A stretch of DNA of 64,000 nt from an uncultured Flavobacteriaceae bacterium. GTDB taxonomy: Bacteria > Bacteroidota > Bacteroidia > Flavobacteriales > Flavobacteriaceae. Below are positions 8,524 to 18,220 of the stretch, piece after piece (position 1 is the stretch's first letter; each line of letters starts with the position of its first letter). The stretch spans positions 1 through 64,000 of the forward strand of contig CANLWG010000004.1 of the NCBI GenBank assembly GCA_947494715.1, in the 5' to 3' direction. Under the pieces are notes generated by a model. It did no database searches. It was given only the letters and a program-made list of their open reading frames with translations, and was not told where the DNA came from. A program made the translations under genes and the position numbers.

Positions 8524-9477
8524 TTGAACGAACTTATCTTAGAACTTACCGAAATAAGCCCCAGAGAGTTTTTTGGGCGGCAAAATGAGAATATAGACAT
8601 ATTAAAAAAGTATTTCCCACAGTTAAAAATTGTAGCTAGGGGCAATAAGATCAAGGTATACGGTGACGAAGAGCGACTCGAGGAGTTTGATCGGCGTTTT
8701 GATATGCTGGCAACACATTTTGCGAAATATAACAAATTAGACGAGAATGTAATCGAAAGGGTGCTTACAAGTACGACCGAAGAAGATTATAAGTCCTCAG
8801 ATAAAAGCGGCGATGTACTGGTACACGGTGTAAGCGGAAGGCTTATCAAGGCGCAGACCGCAAATCAGCGTAGACTCGTAGATGCCGTAAATGTAAACGA
8901 TATGGTCTTTGCCATTGGCCCGGCCGGAACGGGAAAAACATATACCGGGGTGGCATTGGCCGTAAAGGCATTAAAAGAAAAGCAGGTAAAGCGCATTATA
9001 TTAACGAGGCCTGCAGTGGAGGCCGGTGAAAATTTGGGTTTTTTGCCGGGGGACCTCAAGGAAAAGTTAGATCCCTATATGCAGCCCTTATATGATGCCC
9101 TACGGGACATGATTCCCTCGGAAAAATTGGCACATTATATAGAAAACGGTACCATACAGATCGCGCCCATGGCCTTTATGCGTGGCCGTACCTTGGACCA
9201 TGCATTCGTAATTCTCGATGAGGCCCAGAATACTACACATGCCCAGATGAAAATGTTCCTGACCCGAATGGGTAAAAGCGCCAAGTTTTTGATTACGGGT
9301 GATCCGGGGCAGATAGATTTGCCACGAAGGGTGATTTCCGGCCTAAAGGAGGCCCTCCTTATTCTTAAAAATGTAAAAGGGATAGAAATGATCTATCTGG
9401 ACGATAAGGATGTTATCCGACACAAATTGGTCAAAAAAGTAATTGATGCCTATAAGAACATAGAACATCAAAATTAA
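8524..9477 (+). CDS. phoH: PhoH-like ATPase
   Basis: A cytoplasmic P-loop protein of the PhoH/YbeZ family, linked to RNA metabolism and often paired with YbeY elsewhere. The 317-aa protein has Walker [12 protein letters not shown] near residue 138, Walker [13 protein letters not shown] near 235, and a following [11 protein letters not shown] sensor. The start is TTG (8524): the family N-terminus reads (M)[17 protein letters not shown], and no ATG precedes it. purC follows 7 bp after the stop, suggesting one operon. Confidence 0.94.
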   Translation: MNELILELTEISPREFFGRQNENIDILKKYFPQLKIVARGNKIKVYGDEERLEEFDRRFDMLATHFAKYNKLDENVIERVLTSTTEEDYKSSDKSGDVLVHGVSGRLIKAQTANQRRLVDAVNVNDMVFAIGPAGTGKTYTGVALAVKALKEKQVKRIILTRPAVEAGENLGFLPGDLKEKLDPYMQPLYDALRDMIPSEKLAHYIENGTIQIAPMAFMRGRTLDHAFVILDEAQNTTHAQMKMFLTRMGKSAKFLITGDPGQIDLPRRVISGLKEALLILKNVKGIEMIYLDDKDVIRHKLVKKVIDAYKNIEHQN

Positions 9478-9484
9478 AAGGAAT

Positions 9485-10438
9485 ATGGGCAATACGATTA
9501 CGACCACCAATTTCAATTTTCCAGGCCAACAAAGTATTTATAAGGGAAAGGTCCGTGAGGTGTATGCACTGGAGGGTGATGTATTGATTATGGTAGCCAC
9601 GGACCGACTTTCCGCCTTTGATGTGGTCATGCCCAAAGGGATTCCCTATAAAGGCCAAATCTTGAATCAGATAGCGACCAAAATGATGGAGGCTACCCAA
9701 GACATTGTTCCGAATTGGCTGCTGACCACTCCCGATCCAAATGTAGCCATAGGCCATGTCTGTGAACCCTTTAAAGTTGAAATGGTTATTCGAGGCTATC
9801 TTTCCGGTCATGCGGCTAGGGAATACAAAAAAGGAAAGCGAGTCCTTTGCGGAGTGCCTATGCCCGAGGGTATGAAAGAAAATGACAAATTTCCGGAACC
9901 TATTATCACTCCGGCTACCAAGGCCGAAAAGGGGAATCATGATGAGGATATTTCCCGTGAGGATATTTTGAAAAGGGAAATCGTTGGTGAGGAGGATTAT
10001 CGAGTCCTTGAAAAATACACCAGGGCATTGTTCCAACGGGGGACGGAGATTGCGGCTAAAAGAGGACTTTTATTGGTAGATACCAAATATGAATTTGGAA
10101 AGACCAGGGAGGGGAAAATAGTTTTGATCGATGAGATCCACACACCGGACTCCTCCCGCTATTTTTATGCAGAAGGATATCAAGAACGGCAGGATAGGGG
10201 AGAGCCCCAAAAACAATTGTCCAAGGAATTTGTCCGGCAATGGCTTATACAGAATGGTTTTCAAGGATTGGAAGGACAGACCGTTCCCGAAATGACGGAT
10301 GGGTATATCCAAACGGTGTCCGAGCGATATATAGAATTGTATGAAAATATTACGGGGGAGACTTTTGTTAAAGCAGATATAGGGAATATTCAGGAGCGGA
10401 TCGAAAGGAACGTCTTGGAATACCTCAACAATTCCTGA
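9485..10438 (+). CDS. purC: Phosphoribosylaminoimidazole-succinocarboxamide synthase
   Basis: PurC (SAICAR synthase) joins aspartate to CAIR in purine biosynthesis, using ATP. The 317-aa protein is the longer, eukaryote-like/Bacteroidota form. Signatures are [22 protein letters not shown], a central [17 protein letters not shown] and [12 protein letters not shown]. It follows phoH closely and ends one base short of the convergent exonuclease gene stop. Confidence 0.96.
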   Translation: MGNTITTTNFNFPGQQSIYKGKVREVYALEGDVLIMVATDRLSAFDVVMPKGIPYKGQILNQIATKMMEATQDIVPNWLLTTPDPNVAIGHVCEPFKVEMVIRGYLSGHAAREYKKGKRVLCGVPMPEGMKENDKFPEPIITPATKAEKGNHDEDISREDILKREIVGEEDYRVLEKYTRALFQRGTEIAAKRGLLLVDTKYEFGKTREGKIVLIDEIHTPDSSRYFYAEGYQERQDRGEPQKQLSKEFVRQWLIQNGFQGLEGQTVPEMTDGYIQTVSERYIELYENITGETFVKADIGNIQERIERNVLEYLNNS

Positions 10439-10439
10439 C

Positions 10440-11099
10440 CTATTTTAATAACCATTTTAAGGTCACCTCTCTTTTCTCCCGCAATTTCGCCAATATTTTA
10501 AGGAAGGCTATTGCCGTGATATAGGCATCGCCCAAAGCTGTATGGCGATCCTTTTTTGAGATATTGAATTTATCGGCGAGTTCATCCAAGGCATAGTTTT
10601 CCTGTTGCTGTAATAGATTGGACCGTAAACGTGTTTTTTTATATAAGGTAGATGTGTCCAGATATTGGTTTTTTAAATCTGGTAAATCCAATCGGTGTAG
10701 GGCGGCATTGATCATATGTATGTCGAATAGGGCATGATGCGCTATGATAATGGCATTTCCTAAAAATGCCAAAAACCTTTGTAATGCCTCTTCTTCCGCA
10801 ATGGTATCATTCCTTCCCTCTTTGCGGATACCGTGTATTTTAACGGTTTCTTTGGAATGGATCTCTTGTTCCAGATAGGCCGAAAAACTATCGGCAACGT
10901 TAATTTTAGTATTCTGTAGCGTCAAGGCTCCAATGGAAAGGATACGGTCTTTTGCATAATCAAAACCCGTAGTTTCCGTATCCAATACCACAAAGCGGAC
11001 TTCCTGCAGATTTTCAGTTGGTTTTTTTTGGAACAAAGCTTCGTATTCCTTCCAGAACAAAGGTAAATCGCTTCTTCTTTTTTTATTAAAAAGCCCCAT
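10440..11099 (-). CDS. DnaQ-like 3'-5' exonuclease
   Basis: A DEDDh-type exonuclease domain protein of 219 aa. Exo I is VLDTETTGF, Exo II is IIAHHALFDIHM and Exo III is DRHTALGDAYI, giving the full set of acidic residues plus the catalytic His. It could act as a proofreading or RNA/DNA trimming exonuclease; it is not fused to a polymerase. Its ATG overlaps the stop of the upstream CBS/DUF294 gene by one base (TAATG), a pairing common in flavobacteria that suggests linked roles in nucleotide signalling or DNA metabolism (inference). Confidence 0.88.
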   Translation of the reverse strand: MGLFNKKRRSDLPLFWKEYEALFQKKPTENLQEVRFVVLDTETTGFDYAKDRILSIGALTLQNTKINVADSFSAYLEQEIHSKETVKIHGIRKEGRNDTIAEEEALQRFLAFLGNAIIIAHHALFDIHMINAALHRLDLPDLKNQYLDTSTLYKKTRLRSNLLQQQENYALDELADKFNISKKDRHTALGDAYITAIAFLKILAKLREKREVTLKWLLK

Positions 11100-13018
11100 T
11101 ACCCTAATAAATTGGTTACCTTAAAGCGAACGGAAAGCAATTCCTGCACTTCCTTTATGGTCTTAAAGGTTCGTTTCAACTTTATCTTTTCTTCTTTGTT
11201 CAATTTTTCCAAGGCAATATACCTACCGGAGTCATGATGCAATAACCCTTGTTTTGTCCTAAACTTCAAAAGTGCTTTGGTCGCATAGGAACAGGCCAAA
11301 TAAAACTCCTTGTTCTTAGGTTCCAATTCCGCTAATTTTTCATAGCGTTCCCAGGTATTGCTTATCGCTTTAACGGAATGTGACAAAATGAGCACTCGTG
11401 CCGCATCGATAAGGGGCATCAATGCTCTTCGCTTTAGGTCGAAGAAATCCTTGTGTGCTCCGTCCTGTTCCACCAAAAATTGACGAAAGAATCCTGTTGG
11501 ACTTGGGTTCTGCAATGCACCGCTAGCGAGATGCAGAAAGAAAATAGGATATTTTTCGGTGCATTGGAAAATATGCTCGGATAGCTCATTCACTACTTCC
11601 TTGTCCCCATAGGAAATGTTGTAATCAAAAAATATAGAGGACATAAGCACCTCGTCCGGCCCGGGATTAGTAATCCAGTGGGATACCTTGTCCTTCCATT
11701 CTTGCAAGCTAAGGCACCATTTGGGGTTGGAAGCCATCATCTCTGCAGGGCAGTAATCGAACCCTATTACATGAAGTCCGTGGGTTACATGCTTGGCCAA
11801 GGTCAAGAAATATTTGGTGACCTTGGCCTTTTGATTTTCCGCAACATCTTCAAAGAGTAGGGCGTTGTCCTGATCGGTGTGCAATAATTGTTCGCTACGG
11901 CCTTGGCTACCAATGGACAACCATGCAAATTTAACTGGTGGCGGTTTCCTCATTTTTTTTAATGAGATGGCAATAACCTGTTTTATACAGGTATCGTTGA
12001 GTTCGGATATTATTTTGGCGGTTAGCCCCATGGGGATATTTTGATCTAAATATCCCTGCAAAAGATGTTGAATACTTTTTCGTATAGGTTTTATCTGTTT
12101 GTATTTTTTTGCCCGTTTGATCGCCTTTACCAATACGGCAGGATTGTCCCCCAAGGACACCATGACGTCATGCTTGGAAAGGATTCCGACCGCCTTCGTA
12201 TGCGGTGTACCATCACGGGTGAGCACCAAGTGACTGATGTTGCTTTTCATCATGGCCATTTGGGCCTGGGTCACGGTCATTTTTCTGGGATAGGTAATTA
12301 CGGGCCGGGACATTATTTTTGAGGCCGGGGTATCTATAGGAAAGAGGCCTGTAACAATTTTATTTCTCAGATCCTTGTCCGTGATAATACCAATGGGCAG
12401 CTCATCTTCTAACACCAAAATGGATCCGATTCGGTATTTTGTCATGGTCTCGGCTACCCGTTTCATGGTCGTTTTTGGGGTACAACTCACCAACTTTTTG
12501 GAATAGTTTACGGGTTGTAGGTCCAACAGCTTTACCTCGGGGTTTATGTTTTGGGCATTTTCGTTCCCGTAAAGTTTTCCCTTATGTACTTTGGAATAAG
12601 GGTTACGGGTGTTGGATGCAAAACTTTCGATAAGAAAATTACCGATTTCCTCACTTTCCTTGGCATAGGGTTTAAATAGTGTTATTGGAATTCCATATAA
12701 GATACTTTCCTCATGGGCCCGGGCCTCCAACTTGTAATTTTCATTGGCCATTAAAGGGCGAAGACCAAAAATATCCCCTTCGTCGCAGATATCCACAATT
12801 TCGTTATTGGCAATTTTCCGAAGGGCAATGGCTCCTTCATGGACGATATAAAAAAGATTATGGGGGGTTTCGTCCTCCGAAAAGACCAAACCACCTTTTT
12901 CATGATAGACGATGGCCACTTGCTGTGAGAGCCTATCCAATTGCAATTTTTCCAATGCATTGAAAGGGGGGAAGTTTTGGAGAAAATCAGCCACCCTTTC
13001 TGAGATGGTATTTTGCAT
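11099..13018 (-). CDS. cNMP-binding/CBS/DUF294 nucleotidyltransferase-like protein
   Basis: A 639-aa cytoplasmic regulatory protein. In order it has a cyclic-nucleotide-binding-like domain (residues about 10-125), a pair of CBS domains (about 180-295, including YRIGSILVLEDELPIGIITD and ISHLVLTRD), a DUF294 putative nucleotidyltransferase domain with WLSIGSQGRSEQ and TDQDNALL (GS plus DxD-like metal ligands), and a DUF294 C-terminal helical domain. The layout resembles GlnD-like sensors, suggesting control of a modifying activity by nucleotides. Substrate is unknown. It is first gene of a two-gene operon with the exonuclease. Confidence 0.87.
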   Translation of the reverse strand: MQNTISERVADFLQNFPPFNALEKLQLDRLSQQVAIVYHEKGGLVFSEDETPHNLFYIVHEGAIALRKIANNEIVDICDEGDIFGLRPLMANENYKLEARAHEESILYGIPITLFKPYAKESEEIGNFLIESFASNTRNPYSKVHKGKLYGNENAQNINPEVKLLDLQPVNYSKKLVSCTPKTTMKRVAETMTKYRIGSILVLEDELPIGIITDKDLRNKIVTGLFPIDTPASKIMSRPVITYPRKMTVTQAQMAMMKSNISHLVLTRDGTPHTKAVGILSKHDVMVSLGDNPAVLVKAIKRAKKYKQIKPIRKSIQHLLQGYLDQNIPMGLTAKIISELNDTCIKQVIAISLKKMRKPPPVKFAWLSIGSQGRSEQLLHTDQDNALLFEDVAENQKAKVTKYFLTLAKHVTHGLHVIGFDYCPAEMMASNPKWCLSLQEWKDKVSHWITNPGPDEVLMSSIFFDYNISYGDKEVVNELSEHIFQCTEKYPIFFLHLASGALQNPSPTGFFRQFLVEQDGAHKDFFDLKRRALMPLIDAARVLILSHSVKAISNTWERYEKLAELEPKNKEFYLACSYATKALLKFRTKQGLLHHDSGRYIALEKLNKEEKIKLKRTFKTIKEVQELLSVRFKVTNLLG

Positions 13019-13561
13019 ACCGCGATTTTACAGCTAAAGTTACTTTATGATTTGGAAAGAAAAGAAAAAAGACTGCAAATTATGGTTTGGATGCTGTTGG
13101 CAGACTTGGCGATTCAATATTGGAAGTGCAAAGAAAGGCATTGGTCATTTAGAATGAGGATGACATCAAATACACATTACTTCATCGAAAATAATCTTAT
13201 TATTTAGAATAAAATCTATTTTATGACAATAAATTCTATATAAAATAGTTAAATAGAGACAAAATTACTAAAATATAAAATATTTTCTATGAAAATCCCC
13301 TCCAACAAACGTGTCCTTGATGGTCATATTACAATTTTTTTTCGTAGCCTACGGTTTTTGCTGTTTCAATACTTCAGATTTTCCCCAATTCAATTTCACC
13401 GTTAAAGAAAGAAACATATGCATGGGAAGTTCCTGTTCGATTTCTTCTTACGAAACCACTAGCCGTACGTATGTCCATGCCCCGTAGTAGATAACTTTTT
13501 TAAGTCTTAATAGTAGCCCAAGTAGCAATACCATTTCCCAAACTTTTTAATCCTTTTAAAA
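13019..13561. other. Long AT-rich spacer with possible gene remnant
   Basis: No complete gene is seen. The part from about 13200 to 13290 is extremely AT-rich. On the minus strand about 13386-13490 reads as an open stretch (GMDIRTASGFVRRNRTGTSH) ending in a stop. It looks coding-like but is too short to name, and could be the tail of a lost gene. The region marks the change from core genes to the accessory locus. Confidence 0.35.
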
Positions 13562-14734
13562 ATGAAAAAATTAAACCTATTTACCGTTTTATCCCTTGTT
13601 TTATTAATCCATGCGAATTTAAAAGGCCAAACTACAGAGTATTCCAGTTTCTTGGACGGTCTGGTTTCCGCATACGCGTTGGAAAGCTCCACGGGGGTGA
13701 CGGATGAATTGGGCACCAACAACGGTAGCGTAAACGGCGCAACATTAGTAGAAGGTAATATAGGAAGCGCCCTAAATTTCACGGGTTCCCAGGCAACTAT
13801 GGCGGTTATTCCCAGCTCCCCAAGCCTAGATCTTAATGGAACAGAAACGACCTTTATGGTAGATATTTATCCTACTGCCAATGGACAGTCCAGGGTGAGT
13901 GTAATACTACAGAAGGGATGGGGAGATGTTGGAGACAATGTTTACTCGGTATCCTATAACAGTGCAAATAAGATAAGGTTTAGAAGCTATATCGATGGTG
14001 TCCGGAGAGATTTTACAAGTACAACAACTGCTCCCTTAAATACCTGGTCAAGGATTATTTGTGTTTGGAAATCGGGAGAGCCGAGAATTATTAGGATAAA
14101 TAACGCAACCGATCTAGAGGGAACGACCTTTACGGGAACACATAGTGTTAATCCTGGCAAGGATGTCACCATTGGTTCTTATGACGTGTTATTACCTTCT
14201 ACCACACGTAGTTTTGTTGGCAGAATCGATAATGTAATGATTTGGAATCGGGCTTTGACGACAGAAGAACAAAATACCCTGATAAACGAAAATCTTGGTT
14301 TCTCGGATTTTAATGTTACTACTGACCCAGATCCTAATACTGGTTCGGGATCCAGCGTTTGGTCAACCAATGGGAGCACGGCTCACTATTCTACTGGAAA
14401 TGTAGCCGTGGGTGTTACCACGGTACCCGCCGGGTATAAGATGGCCATTGACGGCAAGCTGATTACGGAAGAAGTGAAGGTTCAAATTAGTGCGAACTGG
14501 CCGGATTATGTATTCAAAGAAGATTACCTACTTCCAAGTCTGGAAGAGGTCCAAAAACACATCCGGGAAAAAGGGCATTTGCCTAATATCCCTTCTGCGA
14601 AAGAAGTAGAAAGAAACGGATTGGAACTAGGGGAAATGAACAAACTGCTCCTGGAGAAGATCGAGGAGCTTACTTTATACATTCTAAGAATGGACAAGGA
14701 AATACAGTCATTGAAAAGCAAAAAACAACACTAG
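13562..14734 (+). CDS. Exported LamG-domain adhesin-like protein
   Basis: A 390-aa protein with a signal peptide (MKKLNLFTVLSLVLLIHANLKG) and a LamG/concanavalin-like jelly-roll domain at about residues 28-245 (DGLVSAYALESSTGVTDELG ... RIDNVMIWNRALTTEEQ). A Gly/Ser-rich linker leads to a C-terminal module of about 95 residues: WPDYVFKEDYLLPSLEEVQ, GHLPNIPSAKEV and LLLEKIEELTLYILRM, ending in a coiled coil. This module is frequent at the ends of Bacteroidota tail-fibre-like surface proteins. A carbohydrate- or surface-binding role is likely but unproven. The next gene has a paralogous C-terminus. Confidence 0.78.
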   Translation: MKKLNLFTVLSLVLLIHANLKGQTTEYSSFLDGLVSAYALESSTGVTDELGTNNGSVNGATLVEGNIGSALNFTGSQATMAVIPSSPSLDLNGTETTFMVDIYPTANGQSRVSVILQKGWGDVGDNVYSVSYNSANKIRFRSYIDGVRRDFTSTTTAPLNTWSRIICVWKSGEPRIIRINNATDLEGTTFTGTHSVNPGKDVTIGSYDVLLPSTTRSFVGRIDNVMIWNRALTTEEQNTLINENLGFSDFNVTTDPDPNTGSGSSVWSTNGSTAHYSTGNVAVGVTTVPAGYKMAIDGKLITEEVKVQISANWPDYVFKEDYLLPSLEEVQKHIREKGHLPNIPSAKEVERNGLELGEMNKLLLEKIEELTLYILRMDKEIQSLKSKKQH

Positions 14735-14933
14735 TTTGCTGTTTGTATAACCACTCTACTTGTAGAGAAATATCATTCATCCCAATAATGGCAAATAAAG
14801 CTTAAAAAAATGAACATAACAAACAATACCAACCCCATAATCTAGCCTTCTGCGAAAATTATGAAATACGCATTGACATCTAAACCTTCAATATTTTATG
14901 CATTATCCAATACCTAGATTAAACCACAATATC

Positions 14934-16190
14934 ATGAAAGTATTTTTATCCTTGCTTGGTTTTTCCCTTCTCTCTATTAACGTTTTGAATGCCCAAGAAT
15001 TCTCGACCAATCGGAATCCCGTGGGTTTAGAGTACAATATTTTGTTCAATTCGGACACACGATATACGGTATCCCAAACCGGGTCAGCTGCATTTGATTT
15101 ATCCCGTTTGTTTGACGGAAAATTGAATCCATCTTATACGAGGGCCAGTCCCTCTGATCTAGATCCTACTGTAGTTCTTATTGAGGGACTGCCTGATATA
15201 CACATCCAGGCAGGGGCGTGGATAGGGTGGACCACCAGATACTGGTACCCTAGACGTTTTAAAATAGAAGGCTATGATTCTTATAATGAATCCAATTCAT
15301 GGAAAGTGGTAGTCGATTACTCCACCCAAAACTATACGGGAAGTAACGACCTTTCGGTGGCATTGCCCGATGGAAGCTTTACCAAGCTTCGTTTTACATT
15401 CTATGAAGCCACTGGCACCAACGGTCGTATGGGACTTTCGGAGATTTACTTTATCCATCCCGAAGCGACCTCCCCCTATGGGTCTCTGTTAGGTGTTGGT
15501 GCATCAGGTCTTTGGAATGACACGGGTTCTGATATCAACTATACAGATGGAAATGTGGGTATAGGGACATCAACACCAATCGCCAAATTGGAAGTAAATG
15601 GAAGCAGTATGAAAATAGGAGGGTCTTATACACAGACCAATCTCCGGATAGAAGCGACCGATGATACCGGGGCCCCTGCTAAAGTAGTGGGAATAGAACT
15701 ACATGGCTATGGAGATAGGGGCAAAGGGATTTATATAACTGACAAAAATAAAGATGATAAATGGTTCATGGGAGAGGGATATGATTACCAAGGTATAGGT
15801 ATCGGGTATTCCACTAGCGACCGGACGGAATACGGGATAAATACAAAGCTTTTCATAGGAACTTCAGGGAATGTTGGCATAGGTACTATGGACCCAGATG
15901 TATACAAGCTTGCCGTAAAAGGCAAGATCCGCGCTGAGGAAATCAGGGTTGAGACCGGCTGGGCAGATTATGTATTCACAGAGGACTATACGCTTCCAAC
16001 ACTTGAGGAAGTGGAAAAACACATAATGGAAAAAGGCCATCTGATCAATATTCCATCAGCATCGGAGGTAGAGGCCAACGGTATAGAGATTGGCCGCATG
16101 AACAAACTGCTCCTAGAAAAGATAGAGGAGTTGACACTTTATATTCTTCAGCAAGAAGAAAGGATAAGGACGTTAGAAGATCATTTTTGA
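14934..16190 (+). CDS. Exported tail-fibre-like protein
   Basis: Signal peptide MKVFLSLLGFSLLSINVLNA; the ATG at 14934 is chosen because an upstream in-frame ATG (14898) would place 12 extra residues before it. The first half (about residues 25-180) looks like a discoidin (F5/8-type) domain, with GLPDIHIQAGAWIGW and YWYPRRFKIEGYDSY. Two NVGIGT motifs (GNVGIGTSTPIAKLEVNG and GNVGIGTMDP) follow, as in Bacteroidota fibre proteins. It ends in the same WADYVFTEDYTLPTLEEVE/EKIEELTLYIL module as the LamG protein upstream. Probably a surface fibre or adhesin. Confidence 0.72.
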   Translation: MKVFLSLLGFSLLSINVLNAQEFSTNRNPVGLEYNILFNSDTRYTVSQTGSAAFDLSRLFDGKLNPSYTRASPSDLDPTVVLIEGLPDIHIQAGAWIGWTTRYWYPRRFKIEGYDSYNESNSWKVVVDYSTQNYTGSNDLSVALPDGSFTKLRFTFYEATGTNGRMGLSEIYFIHPEATSPYGSLLGVGASGLWNDTGSDINYTDGNVGIGTSTPIAKLEVNGSSMKIGGSYTQTNLRIEATDDTGAPAKVVGIELHGYGDRGKGIYITDKNKDDKWFMGEGYDYQGIGIGYSTSDRTEYGINTKLFIGTSGNVGIGTMDPDVYKLAVKGKIRAEEIRVETGWADYVFTEDYTLPTLEEVEKHIMEKGHLINIPSASEVEANGIEIGRMNKLLLEKIEELTLYILQQEERIRTLEDHF

Positions 16191-16243
16191 TTAAAAACAG
16201 AAAAACCTTGATTCACTCAAGTTAAAAAATTTAAACAGTAATT

Positions 16244-17053
16244 ATGAATAACCTACTATGTTTGGCAGTCCTAATGACAGGGCTGGGACTCTGCGCCCAA
16301 ACATCCACTACAATTGTAAAACCTGATAGTGGACAAACTGACTATATTATAAGTGCCGCCTCGGGGGTAGTTGACCTTCAAGCTACAGATTATATTCGAT
16401 TAACGCCCAACACCCACATTCAGGGTGGCAGTAACTTCATTGCAAGGATTATTGATGATTTGGGTCCAACAGGTACTGTAATTAACACCACTAACCTTCC
16501 TAATTCAAGATTTGAAATAATGTTTGAAGAATCGACACTAGAAAATTTGGTCAGTGGAACGGAAGACAGCAAGGTGTTTGTAGAGACCGGTCCAGATTCG
16601 GCAGAGGATAAGGTCTTATTGATAAACGTGGATGCTACGACCAAAAACGCTGCGTTGAATTTAAGGATTACCAAAAATCAAAACAACTATAAGATTGAGG
16701 TCTATGAAAATGGAAATTGGCTGATGTTATCCCAAGAATTCTATGAAGTAAATGGAGACAAAATCATTTTTTCCGATAAAGACATTAAGGAAACCTACCC
16801 ATTCACTTTGAATTTGATCAATGGAGTAGAATATAATCGTACTGAACCACTTACACTCAGTATCGATACTCTGCTTAATGTGTCCGGGGGCAGCTTATTA
16901 ATTGTAGGGCCTGACGGTTTTTTGATATCCCTCAATCCGAATGTTTCGGAAAACAATTTTACCTGGGATGGAAGTCAAGCTGCTCCAGGGGTCTATCAAT
17001 TCAGATTACAACTACAAGGAAAATTATTCAATGGACAATTTCTAATACTTTGA
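16244..17053 (+). CDS. Exported protein with type-B-like C-terminal domain
   Basis: A 269-aa protein with a signal peptide (NNLLCLAVLMTGLGLCAQ) and the motif DYIRLTPNTHIQGGSNFIAR, often found as an N-terminal spacer in flavobacterial secreted proteins. The end (LLIVGPDGFLISLNP ... FTWDGSQAAPGVYQFRLQL ... NGQFLIL) resembles the gliding-type (CHU_C/type B) sorting domain used by the type IX secretion system, though it is shorter than usual. Its stop overlaps the next gene's upstream region, so it is part of the accessory operon. The function of the middle part is unknown. Confidence 0.6.
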   Translation: MNNLLCLAVLMTGLGLCAQTSTTIVKPDSGQTDYIISAASGVVDLQATDYIRLTPNTHIQGGSNFIARIIDDLGPTGTVINTTNLPNSRFEIMFEESTLENLVSGTEDSKVFVETGPDSAEDKVLLINVDATTKNAALNLRITKNQNNYKIEVYENGNWLMLSQEFYEVNGDKIIFSDKDIKETYPFTLNLINGVEYNRTEPLTLSIDTLLNVSGGSLLIVGPDGFLISLNPNVSENNFTWDGSQAAPGVYQFRLQLQGKLFNGQFLIL

Positions 17054-17055
17054 TT

Positions 17056-17601
17056 ATGAAGAAAAGGATTTTTCAAATACTCGCCGGAATGCTAATCGCC
17101 ATTTTGATTTGGATGGCGTACGACCGAATCAGCGCAATTGAGGATAAAATTGTGGTTGTGGATTCACAGAAGGTTCTGGAGGAGTATAACGGGTTCAAGG
17201 AGGCCAAGGATGTATATGAATTGAAAATCAAGAAGCTGAGCGAAACCTTCAACGAACAAAGGATGGTTTTTGAATCAAAAAGTAAGGAACTGGAATTATT
17301 GGGTTCTAGCCTGAGCAAGAATGAAAAAGCTCAAAGACAGGCAGATTTAGCAAGACTGAAGGAAGTATTGTTGAAATCAGGAGCGAGTATCGAAAATCGG
17401 TCGTTGGAGGAAGAAGATAAGTTATTGAAAGGAGTCTATAATAAAGTAAATGATTTTATTGAGCGCTTCGGCGAACGTAAGGGATATAAGGTAATACTGG
17501 GGGCAAATGGACAAGGAAATGTACTTTTTGTAAAAGATCGGATCGACATAACACAAGAGGTAATCAAGGAATTAAATCGAGAGTATGTTGAAGGCATTTA
17601 G
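17056..17601 (+). CDS. Skp/OmpH-like periplasmic chaperone, membrane-anchored
   Basis: A 181-aa protein with an N-terminal helix (ILAGMLIAILIWMAYD) and an OmpH/Skp body: IVVVDSQKVLEEYNGFKEA, a long charged coiled-coil region, then GYKVILGANGQGNVLFVK and IDITQEVIKELNREY, the typical Skp end. Skp binds unfolded outer-membrane or exported proteins in the periplasm. The ATG at 17056 is used; an in-frame TTG at 17050 overlaps the previous stop. Its place just ahead of giant exported RHS genes suggests a dedicated holdase for them (inference). The next gene begins inside its 3' end. Confidence 0.78.
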   Translation: MKKRIFQILAGMLIAILIWMAYDRISAIEDKIVVVDSQKVLEEYNGFKEAKDVYELKIKKLSETFNEQRMVFESKSKELELLGSSLSKNEKAQRQADLARLKEVLLKSGASIENRSLEEEDKLLKGVYNKVNDFIERFGERKGYKVILGANGQGNVLFVKDRIDITQEVIKELNREYVEGI

Positions 17602-18214
17602 ATTCTTTTACACCTTTTGTATCATTTTACCATTCATAGAATGCACCCCTTCATTGGATAGCGAAGGTGCTTTTCTAGAATGGTTGAACAAACCTGAAAA
17701 TGGTTATGTAAAGAAAACCCATACCAACGGTTTTTCCTTAACGCTAAAGTATTTGCCCCCAGACTATTTGGCTTATACGGAGTCCAAAAGCGAAGATTTA
17801 AACGGGAATGAAAATAGAACGGCCCTAATAGATGAGTTTAAGGGCTCCAGGACCTTTTTACTTTCTATTGAGCATGAGATTTCGGGTTCGGACATCTCAA
17901 ATTACGGTGTGCGGAACCTAATGGAATATAAAAAGCGCATCAATGAGCTAAACTTTAATATCAAGGATTACATTTTTATGAAGAACGAGGATGGTACAAA
18001 GCACAAACCGGTCTTAACGACTTTTGAAAATGTCTATGAGATTGGAGGGAAGAAATCATTTTATCTCGTTTTTGCCAATAGGCAAAAGGGCAAAAGTGTT
18101 CCCGAAATCCTCGATATAGTTTTTGAAGACCCTTTTTTCGATACAGGCATCAATCACTTTGTGTTCAAGACCCAAAACATTGACAATTTACCCCCATTAC
18201 AATTTATAAACTAA
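17585..18214 (+). CDS. Putative lipoprotein of unknown function
   Basis: A 209-aa protein with a short signal ending at a likely lipobox Cys (FCIILPFIECTPS, Cys about residue 20). The body has no motif I recognise. It begins 17 nt inside the chaperone gene and ends 6 bp before the first giant gene, so it is firmly in the operon. It could assist assembly or anchoring of the RHS proteins, but this rests on position only. Confidence 0.6.
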   Translation: MLKAFRFFYTFCIILPFIECTPSLDSEGAFLEWLNKPENGYVKKTHTNGFSLTLKYLPPDYLAYTESKSEDLNGNENRTALIDEFKGSRTFLLSIEHEISGSDISNYGVRNLMEYKKRINELNFNIKDYIFMKNEDGTKHKPVLTTFENVYEIGGKKSFYLVFANRQKGKSVPEILDIVFEDPFFDTGINHFVFKTQNIDNLPPLQFIN

Positions 18215-18220
18215 GAACTA

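Noticed and set aside
9431-10036. 201-aa minus-strand frame opposite purC
   Set aside because: purC is unmistakable on the plus strand, and the opposing frame has no family features.
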